Below are positions 1-5,323 of a stretch of 5,323 nucleotides of DNA, piece after piece. Every line of letters begins with the position of its first letter. The first letter of the stretch is position 1. This stretch comes from Sphingomonadaceae bacterium (lineage in GTDB: Bacteria; Pseudomonadota; Alphaproteobacteria; Sphingomonadales; Sphingomonadaceae). The notes below the pieces were generated by a model. The model was given only the letters and a program-made list of their open reading frames with translations. It was not told the origin of the DNA and did no database searches. The position numbers and the translations under genes were made by a program. The stretch covers positions 8,227 through 13,549 of the forward strand of contig JAHDXX010000073.1 of assembly GCA_023384025.1 (NCBI GenBank), read 5' to 3'.

Positions 1-1
1 A

Positions 2-673
2 GCAATGGCCGCTGCCCGCGCCCAGAATGCCCGGATGCACGGCTCGATGCAGACCGGCATGGTCATGGTGGAGCGGCTCGAGGCCCGTCTGGGCGAGGGC
101 CATGACGGCTGGCTGTGGGATGCACAGGCATGGTACGGCGGCGACATCGACAAGGTCTGGTTCAAGACCGAGGGGGAAGGGGAACTGTCCGGTCCGGTCG
201 AAGACGCGGAGGTCCAGCTGCTGTGGAGCCACGCCATCGGGCCGTTCTGGGACCTGCAGGCAGGCGCGCGTCTCGATCTCGAACCGGAGGCGCGCTCCCA
301 TCTTGTGCTGGGTGCGCAGGGTCTGGCACCGTACATGGTCCATGTCGATGCCGCCGCGTTTGTGTCTGACCGCGGAGACCTGACAGGCCGCGTTGAAACG
401 GAATACGACCAGAAGCTGACCCAGCGCCTGATCCTGCAACCCCGCATCGAAGTCGAGCTTGCGGCGCAGGATATTCCCGAGCGCGGGATCGGGGCGGGGC
501 TGACCAAGATCGAACCCGGATTGCGCCTGCGCTACGAAATCGAGCGCGAGTTCGCACCGTACATCGGCGTCGAATACGAAGCCAAACTGGGGCAGACAGC
601 CGACCTGGCCCGGGTTGCGGGAGAAGATCCGGACGCTTTCAAGCTGCTGATCGGTGTGCGGGCGTGGTTCTGA
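2..673 (+). CDS. copB: Copper resistance protein B (CopB), outer membrane, 5'-partial
   Basis: CopB is an outer-membrane beta-barrel protein that works with CopA-type multicopper oxidases in copper tolerance. The visible 223 residues are the conserved C-terminal barrel domain. Near the start is the family-typical stretch WDAQAWYGGDIDKVW (about residues 39-53), followed by KTEGEGE. Near the end are GLRLRYEIEREFAPYIGVEY and then TADLARVAGED. The protein ends GVRAWF; a terminal phenylalanine is the usual barrel-assembly signal of outer-membrane proteins. The reading frame stays open to the left edge and the first visible ATG (base 5) lies inside the domain, so the true start, signal peptide and usual Met/His-rich N-terminal region are outside the window. 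A copA gene would be expected just upstream, but that is inference. The stop is ten bases from the stop of the convergent permease, with no clear terminator between them. Confidence 0.93.
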   Translation, partial: AMAAARAQNARMHGSMQTGMVMVERLEARLGEGHDGWLWDAQAWYGGDIDKVWFKTEGEGELSGPVEDAEVQLLWSHAIGPFWDLQAGARLDLEPEARSHLVLGAQGLAPYMVHVDAAAFVSDRGDLTGRVETEYDQKLTQRLILQPRIEVELAAQDIPERGIGAGLTKIEPGLRLRYEIEREFAPYIGVEYEAKLGQTADLARVAGEDPDAFKLLIGVRAWF

Positions 674-683
674 GGGGGATGAC

Positions 684-2549
684 CTAGACCATCGTGACAA
701 TTGCAGCGCAGGTCGCGATCCCGACCACGATGTTCATCGGGATGCCGATCCGCAGAAAGTCCGCAAACCGGTAGTTCGCCGCACCGTAGACCAGGGTGTT
801 GGTCTGGTAGCCGATAGGCGTTGCGAAACTGGCACTGGCGGCAAACATCACCGCCATGATCAGCTGCCGCTCGTCCAGTGGCACTGCTTCGGCGAGACCG
901 ATCACGATCGGGGTCATGATGACAGCGACCGCGTTGTTGGTCACGATCTCGGTGAGAATGCTGGTGATGGCGTAGACCACGATCAGCAGGATCAATGGTG
1001 AGGAAATCGTCAGCATCGGGCGCAAGGTTTCAATCAGCAGGTCGACCGACCCGGCGTTCTGCAAACCGACCCCGAACGCCAGCATTCCGAAAATCAGCAC
1101 GAGGGTGTTCCCGTCGATGGAACGCCAGGCGTCTTCGGGCTCCATGCAACGGGTCAGCAACACGAAACCAACCCCTGCAATCGCCAGCGCTTCGATGGGG
1201 TAACCGAACAGGGCCGCCCCGATCACCACAAGCGCCAGCGTACCGATGGCGATGGGTGCTTTTTCCCGCCGGAAGGCCCGCACCGGTGCATCGCCCACAT
1301 CGGTAAGCCCGACGTTGGCCTGAAGCGACACCACTGCGTCGCTCCCTGCTGCGATAAGCAAGCGGTCACCGGCGCGTACGCGGGCGTTGGCAAGATCGGG
1401 GCCGGCAACGTGACGCGGACGGGCGAGGCCGAGAACGCGCACCCGTAGCCGTGAAAGGAGGGGGATTTCCGCGAGACGCCGCCCGACAATCGGATGGGTC
1501 GAGGAAATCATCGCCTGGACCAGCCGCAGATCGCGCGGGCGCTCGGCTCCTGCCGTGGCGACGCCGCCGCCGACACCGGTCAGCCCCACCCGGAAATCGT
1601 AGGCTTCGGCCAGAGAGGCGATTTCCGCAGGCGATGCCGCGACAATCAGCTGGTCGCCCGCCTCAAGGACATGCTCTTCGATGTCCTTGCGCACAATATC
1701 GCTGCCGCGCCGGATCCCGATGATCCGAAGCCCCGGCCTGCGAATGAAGGGAGTCGCTTTCAGGCGCACTCCAACCAGATCGCTGTCGTCGACCAGTACC
1801 AGGCTGGACAGATAGCTGTCGTTTTCACCCTGTTCGTCGAGTGCATGTTCGGGGCGATCCGGCAAAAGCTGGCGGCCGAAAAGCACCATCAGCGCGATGC
1901 CGGCTGCGGCGGTTACAAGCCCGACTTTGGTCATTTCGAAGATACCGAATGGTTCCTGACCAAAACTCTGGGCGACGCCATCCACCAGCAGGTTTGTCGA
2001 AGTGCCGATCAGGGTCAGTGTTCCACCGAGAATGGACAAATAGGATACCGGGATCAGCAGCCGGGTCGGCGAGATCTTGAGCACGCGGGCAAGGCGTTTG
2101 ACAATCGGGATCATCACGATGACCACCGGTGTGTTGTTCATGAACGCCGAGGCGGCGACTGTTCCCGCGCCGATCTCGCCCACGGCAACGCGCGGGTGGC
2201 GCAGCGTGCGACGGATGATCCAGCCTGACACCGCTTCCAGCGTTCCCGTCCGCAGCAGTGCGCCACTGAGAATGAACATGGCCCCGATGGTGATCGGAGC
2301 CGGATTGCTGAAGACGGAAAGCAGATCCTTCGGCGTGACATAGCCGAACACCAACATCACCACTGCTCCGGCGGTGGCGATAACGACTGGCGGACGTCGT
2401 TCCATCGCGAATGCGACGAGCAACCCCGCAAGGAGGATCAGCCCGATTCCGGCACTGTGCGCCGTCAGAAAGTCCGGAACAAACTCAGGCAAGTGCGGGC
2501 AACCGGCGATTCTGCATCGTTCCTTGGTATCGCCAAACGGGGCCGCCAT
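684..2549 (-). CDS. SLC13-family anion permease with two RCK_C (TrkA-C) domains
   Basis: This is an inner-membrane permease of the SLC13/DASS (CitT-like) class, which moves di- or tricarboxylates, sulfate or related anions. The substrate cannot be read from sequence. With the ATG at 2549 it has 621 residues. The N-terminal half holds about six hydrophobic segments (about 31-225), with NNTPVVIVMIP near 137-148 and GTSTN at 182-186. Two RCK_C regulatory domains lie at about 244-316 and 340-414. The C-terminal half (about 432-621) repeats the pattern with TNNAVAVIMTPI near 537-548 and TPIGYQTN at 577-584. These paired NN-P and G-x-x-TN motifs are the inverted-repeat substrate-site signature of the fold. 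The domain order membrane-RCK_C-RCK_C-membrane is common in bacterial homologues. The start is uncertain: neither ATG 2549 nor a TTG at 2492 (602 residues, beginning just before the first membrane segment) has a good ribosome binding site. The open frame running up to 2711 would invade lysK and is unlikely to be used. The gene is divergent from lysK and convergent with copB. Confidence 0.93.
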   Translation of the reverse strand: MAAPFGDTKERCRIAGCPHLPEFVPDFLTAHSAGIGLILLAGLLVAFAMERRPPVVIATAGAVVMLVFGYVTPKDLLSVFSNPAPITIGAMFILSGALLRTGTLEAVSGWIIRRTLRHPRVAVGEIGAGTVAASAFMNNTPVVIVMIPIVKRLARVLKISPTRLLIPVSYLSILGGTLTLIGTSTNLLVDGVAQSFGQEPFGIFEMTKVGLVTAAAGIALMVLFGRQLLPDRPEHALDEQGENDSYLSSLVLVDDSDLVGVRLKATPFIRRPGLRIIGIRRGSDIVRKDIEEHVLEAGDQLIVAASPAEIASLAEAYDFRVGLTGVGGGVATAGAERPRDLRLVQAMISSTHPIVGRRLAEIPLLSRLRVRVLGLARPRHVAGPDLANARVRAGDRLLIAAGSDAVVSLQANVGLTDVGDAPVRAFRREKAPIAIGTLALVVIGAALFGYPIEALAIAGVGFVLLTRCMEPEDAWRSIDGNTLVLIFGMLAFGVGLQNAGSVDLLIETLRPMLTISSPLILLIVVYAITSILTEIVTNNAVAVIMTPIVIGLAEAVPLDERQLIMAVMFAASASFATPIGYQTNTLVYGAANYRFADFLRIGIPMNIVVGIATCAAIVTMV

Positions 2550-2601
2550 AAAGCGATTGCTGTCGGCACCGCATAACAGCATGGCCACTTCGCACTTGCA
2601 C

Positions 2602-2613
2602 AACCGCGCGGTT
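2602..2613. promoter_or_regulatory. 12-base palindrome in divergent intergenic region, candidate operator
   Basis: AACCGCGCGGTT is a perfect inverted repeat lying in the roughly 85 bases between the permease start (2549) and the lysK start (2635). TTGC at 2596-2599 and GCAA at 2617-2620 flank it, giving an imperfect outer arm that is one base out of register. Its position suggests an operator acting on one or both divergent genes, or a hairpin in a 5' leader. I recognise no specific regulator motif. In GC-rich DNA, a short CG-rich palindrome can also arise by chance. I could not place clear -35/-10 boxes for either gene here. Confidence 0.3.
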
Positions 2614-2634
2614 CCCGCAAAGGCGCTTGCCATT

Positions 2635-4257
2635 ATGAGCATGGATGACCTGATCGCCGCCGCCCGCGTGTCCAAGGCCTGGCCGTTCGAGGAAGCGCGC
2701 AAATTGCTCAAGCGCTACCCCGATGGCAAGCCCGGTGGCGAACCGGTGCTGTTCGAGACCGGTTACGGCCCGAGTGGGTTGCCGCATATCGGAACGTTCC
2801 AGGAAGTGCTGCGCACCACGCTGGTCCGCCGTGCCTACGAAGCGATGATTGGTGCCCGCCCTGAAGACGGCCGGACCCGGCTGGTTGCCTTCAGCGACGA
2901 CATGGACGGGCTGCGCAAGGTGCCCGACAATATCGAGAACAAGGCCGTGCTGGCCGAGAACCTCGGCAAGCCGCTCACCCGCATTCCCGACCCGTTCGGC
3001 ACGCACGAAAACTTCGCGCACCACAACAATGCCCGGCTGTGCACATTTCTCGACCAGTTCGGGTTCAGCTACGAGTTCGTGTCGGCGAGCGACCGGTACA
3101 ATTCGGGCGCATTTGACGATGCTCTGCGCCAGGTCCTGCGCAAGAACCAGGCGATCCTCGACATCATGCTGCCGACCCTGCGCGAGGAACGGCGCAAAAC
3201 CTATTCGCCGGTGCTGCCGGTCTCGCCGACCAGCGGCCGGGTGCTGCAAGTGCCGGTCGAGGTGGTCGATGCCGAAGCGGGGATTATCCGCTTCACCGAC
3301 GAAGACGGTGCCATGGTCGAGCAGTCGGCCCTTGGCGGCATGTCCAAGCTGCAATGGAAGGTTGACTGGGCGATGCGCTGGTACGCGCTGGGCGTCGATT
3401 ACGAAATGTGCGGCAAGGACCTGACCGACAGCGTGACCCAGTCCGGCCGGATCGTCCAGGTGCTCGGCGGCAGGAAGCCCGAAGGCCTGATCTACGAGCT
3501 GTTCCTCGACGAGAAGGGCGAGAAGATATCCAAGTCGAAGGGCAACGGCCTGACGATCGAGGAGTGGTTGACCTACGGCTCGGAAGAGAGCCTTGGCTTC
3601 TATATCTTCCCCAACCCCAAGAGCGCCAAGCAGCTCCATGTCGGCGTGATCCCGCGCGCGGTCGATGACTACTGGCAGTTCCGCGCCACCCTGCCGACGC
3701 AGGAGCTCGACAAGCAACTCGGCAACCCGGCGTGGCACCTGCTGCGCGCGAACGGCGGCTTCGCGGCAGAGAAAGCGCCGGGGGCAGGTGACAGTCTGCC
3801 GGTGACCTATGGCCTGTTGCTCAATCTTGCCAGCGTGCTTGGAACAGAAGCGAGCGAGGCGAGCCTGCGCGAGTACCTCGAAAGCTATATCGGCGCGGGC
3901 AAGATCACGCCCGAGGTCGAGGTGCTGATCGGCACGGCGGTCGCCTATACCCGCGACTATATCGCCCCGACACTGAGCAAACGGGCACCCGCCGGGAACG
4001 AGGCAGCGGCACTCAAGGCGCTTGACGCCTTTCTGGCGACTGCGGCGACCGACACCAGCGCCGAGGACCTCCAGACCGAAGTCTACGAGATCGGCAAGCG
4101 CGAGGAGTTCGGTTTCGAGAGCCTGCGAGACTGGTTCAAGGCGCTGTACCAGACCTTGCTCGGCAGCGACCAGGGGCCGCGCATGGGCAGTTTCATCGCG
4201 CTCTATGGGGTCGAGAACACCCGGCGGCTGATTGCCGAGGCGCTGGCGAAGACATGA
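2635..4257 (+). CDS. lysK: Lysyl-tRNA synthetase, class I
   Basis: This cytoplasmic enzyme charges tRNA-Lys with lysine using ATP. It is the class I (archaeal-type) form, also found in alphaproteobacteria and spirochaetes, and is unrelated to the class II LysS. The protein has 540 residues, normal for the bacterial family. The Rossmann catalytic core shows the first signature as GPSGLPHIGTF (HIGT at 51-54) and the second as KISKSKGNG (KISKS at 297-301). Between them are SDDMDGLRKVP (87-97) and the core segment WYALGVDYEMCGKD (249-262). After the KISKS loop, VIPRAVDDYWQF (338-349) leads into the helical anticodon-binding region, which ends LYGVENTRRLIAEALAKT. I chose ATG 2635 because an AAAGG at 2619-2623 sits 11 bases upstream and homologues begin close to this point. 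ATG 2641 is a close alternative. The open frame back to 2374 runs through the permease gene and is not credible as coding. The stop overlaps the start of the DUF1003 gene, so the two are probably cotranscribed. Confidence 0.97.
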   Translation: MSMDDLIAAARVSKAWPFEEARKLLKRYPDGKPGGEPVLFETGYGPSGLPHIGTFQEVLRTTLVRRAYEAMIGARPEDGRTRLVAFSDDMDGLRKVPDNIENKAVLAENLGKPLTRIPDPFGTHENFAHHNNARLCTFLDQFGFSYEFVSASDRYNSGAFDDALRQVLRKNQAILDIMLPTLREERRKTYSPVLPVSPTSGRVLQVPVEVVDAEAGIIRFTDEDGAMVEQSALGGMSKLQWKVDWAMRWYALGVDYEMCGKDLTDSVTQSGRIVQVLGGRKPEGLIYELFLDEKGEKISKSKGNGLTIEEWLTYGSEESLGFYIFPNPKSAKQLHVGVIPRAVDDYWQFRATLPTQELDKQLGNPAWHLLRANGGFAAEKAPGAGDSLPVTYGLLLNLASVLGTEASEASLREYLESYIGAGKITPEVEVLIGTAVAYTRDYIAPTLSKRAPAGNEAAALKALDAFLATAATDTSAEDLQTEVYEIGKREEFGFESLRDWFKALYQTLLGSDQGPRMGSFIALYGVENTRRLIAEALAKT

Positions 4258-4781
4258 GCAGCGCCGATCCGCACCGGCTGGCGCGGTTCCTGCTCGACCG
4301 GGATTTCGACGAGCTCGATCCGGACGAGCAGAAGGTGATCCAGCGTGTGGCCGCCGGGCGACTGGCGGGTCTCGACGCCAACGAGAAGGCGGAACTCACA
4401 ACGACATTCGGCCAGCGCCTCGCTGACAGGGTGGCGGCCGTTGGCGGTAGCTGGGGGTTCATTATCGCCTTCGGTGTCGTGCTGTTCGGCTGGCTGGCCT
4501 TGAACAGCGGAGTGCTGCAATTGTTCGGCGTGGAGCCGTTTGATCGCTACCCGTACATTTTCCTCAACCTGATGCTTTCGATGCTGGCAGCGATCCAGGC
4601 ACCGATCATCATGATGAGCCAGAACCGCCAGGCGGCCAAGGACCGCATCGCCGCCCGGCACGACTACGAGGTCAACCTACGCGCGCAGCTGGAGCTGTCA
4701 CACCTGTCGCACAAGATGGACAAGCTGTTGCGCCATGTCGCGGCGATCGAAGCGCAGCTGAACGAGCGTGAGACGCCTTAG
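4254..4781 (+). CDS. DUF1003 domain two-helix membrane protein
   Basis: This 175-residue protein contains a DUF1003 domain, a family of unknown biochemical function (some members were once compared to cyclic-nucleotide-binding proteins). The N-terminal 50 residues are acidic and soluble. The conserved domain starts near residue 52 with FGQRLADRVAAVGGSWGFII and runs into membrane segment 1 (about 68-86). Next is a short loop with FDRYPYIFLNLMLSM and membrane segment 2 (about 101-120). The family hallmark AAIQAPIIMMSQNRQ follows, then KDR and HDYEVNLRAQLE. The last 25 or so residues look like a short amphipathic helix or coiled coil (LSHKMDKLLRHVAAIEAQL). It is most likely an inner-membrane protein. 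Its ATG overlaps the lysK TGA as ATGA, which suggests translational coupling, and I see no promoter of its own. Family assignment is firm; the role is unknown. Confidence 0.94.
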   Translation: MSSADPHRLARFLLDRDFDELDPDEQKVIQRVAAGRLAGLDANEKAELTTTFGQRLADRVAAVGGSWGFIIAFGVVLFGWLALNSGVLQLFGVEPFDRYPYIFLNLMLSMLAAIQAPIIMMSQNRQAAKDRIAARHDYEVNLRAQLELSHLSHKMDKLLRHVAAIEAQLNERETP

Positions 4782-4795
4782 GCGCGGCTCGTGCC

Positions 4796-5323
4796 CTAGC
4801 CCCACGTGCGGGTGCGATACCACTTGGTGATGACGTACTTGATGCCTTCTTCCACCGGGGTTCCGGCGTGGAGGGTGCCTTCGTTGGGTGAGCCGTCGGG
4901 CAGGGCATTGTTCCATAGCAGGAGCACGCCGGGGTTCGGCTGGATCTTGATGCCGACGTTGACGAAATGCGTTTCGCCGCCTTTGGCCACTTCGTTGAGG
5001 AACACCATCGCTGTCCAGCTGCGCTGGCCGCCGCGCTTGCGCTCCATCTGCCAGTACTTCTCGCTGGTGTAGAACCAGTCGTTATGCGGCTTGAACTGCT
5101 GACCGGGCATGTAGCGCTGGCCCTGGATCGACTCGCCGATTTCCGCCGGCACCCCGAGCACATCGTCGATCCGGCGCGAAATCCCGGCAACGAAGGGATC
5201 TTCCGGGTCAAGGTCGCCGGAATAGGAGGTGCGGAATCCCGCCGCATAATCCATGTCGTAAAGGTAGCTGGGGTGTGCGACTGCATCGATCATCGCCGTC
5301 AGGCGCTGGCACTCTGCCGCTGA
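4796..5323 (-). CDS. 2-oxoglutarate/Fe(II) oxygenase, prolyl 4-hydroxylase-like, 5'-partial
   Basis: This is a non-heme iron dioxygenase of the prolyl 4-hydroxylase alpha-subunit type (P4Hc fold), which couples 2-oxoglutarate decarboxylation to hydroxylation of a protein or peptide substrate. The real substrate is unknown. Numbering the 175 visible residues from the right edge, GFRTS (29-33) is the typical substrate-loop motif and QGQRY lies at 67-71. FKPHND supplies iron ligands H80 and D82. FLNEVAKGGETHF and LLWNN (135-139) follow. LHAGTPV supplies the third ligand H152, and K162 in GIKYVITKWYR should bind the 2-oxoglutarate carboxylate. All expected catalytic residues are present. An ATG occurs at 5293, but the frame stays open to the window edge and the preceding residues (SAAECQRLTA) match the usual helix before this point in the family. 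The true start is therefore outside the window. The gene converges on the DUF1003 gene with 14 bases between the stops. Confidence 0.93.
   Translation of the reverse strand, partial: SAAECQRLTAMIDAVAHPSYLYDMDYAAGFRTSYSGDLDPEDPFVAGISRRIDDVLGVPAEIGESIQGQRYMPGQQFKPHNDWFYTSEKYWQMERKRGGQRSWTAMVFLNEVAKGGETHFVNVGIKIQPNPGVLLLWNNALPDGSPNEGTLHAGTPVEEGIKYVITKWYRTRTWG

Noticed and set aside
1494..2228. A 244-codon open frame on the + strand inside the permease gene
   Set aside because: It is antisense to well-supported permease motifs, and its product is rich in Arg, Asp, Gln and His with no family resemblance. I judge it a shadow frame.
2485..2525. A ten-codon leader-peptide-like frame (MQNRRLPALA) on the - strand, preceded by AAGGAA, overlapping the permease 5' end
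   Set aside because: The AAGGAA is only two bases from the ATG, too close for normal initiation. The peptide has no run of regulatory codons, and no attenuator hairpin follows.
2374..2634. Upstream extension of the lysK frame by 87 codons
   Set aside because: It overlaps the permease 5' end, extends well beyond the normal class I LysRS N-terminus, and the extra residues resemble no domain. The candidate ribosome binding site favours 2635.
2550..2634. Possible sigma-70 boxes in the divergent region, such as TTGCAC at 2596-2601 toward lysK and TGTTAT on the - strand
   Set aside because: No partner box at 16-18 bases spacing is convincing for either direction, so I did not call a promoter.
2485..3738. 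A 417-codon open frame on the - strand opposite lysK
   Set aside because: It lies antisense to an unmistakable lysK. Its translation is Arg/His/Ala/Gln-rich low-complexity sequence with no recognisable domain, as expected for a shadow frame in GC-rich coding DNA.
4162..4661. Several 80-200 codon frames on the - strand across lysK's end, the DUF1003 gene and the oxygenase
   Set aside because: They are out of frame or antisense to genes with clear family motifs, and their translations are Arg/Ala/Ser/Pro-rich without domain features.

Overview
This is a GC-rich, gene-dense bacterial window. By eye, GC is in the low-to-mid 60s percent. It looks like chromosomal DNA of an alphaproteobacterium, probably a sphingomonad or Erythrobacter-type organism. 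The pointers are a class I (archaeal-type) lysyl-tRNA synthetase as the lysine enzyme, a CopB copper-resistance barrel, and a stand-alone prolyl 4-hydroxylase-like oxygenase. The lineage is an inference from gene content, not from a marker gene.

Layout from left to right. (1) The C-terminal 223 residues of CopB, an outer-membrane copper-resistance protein, run on the + strand and enter from beyond the left edge. (2) Ten bases later, convergent on the - strand, is a full-length SLC13-type anion permease carrying two central RCK_C (TrkA-C) domains. (3) An approximately 85-base divergent intergenic region follows. It contains a perfect 12-base palindrome, the only non-coding structure that stands out. 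(4) lysK, a class I lysyl-tRNA synthetase of 540 residues, lies on the + strand. (5) A DUF1003 two-helix membrane protein follows, overlapping the lysK stop by four bases (ATGA), so the two almost certainly form one translationally coupled transcript. (6) Fourteen bases later, convergent on the - strand, is a 2-oxoglutarate/Fe(II) prolyl 4-hydroxylase-like oxygenase whose N-terminus lies beyond the right edge.

Coding density is very high. No stretch over 300 bases lacks a gene, and I saw no tRNA, rRNA, CRISPR, insertion sequence, attachment site or convincing intrinsic terminator. The genes do not form one pathway: they are copper tolerance at the outer membrane, anion transport at the inner membrane, tRNA charging with a coupled membrane protein, and a dioxygenase. 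I found no sign of a new multi-gene system. The points most worth a second look are the lysK/DUF1003 coupling, the palindrome between the divergent genes, and the uncertain permease start.
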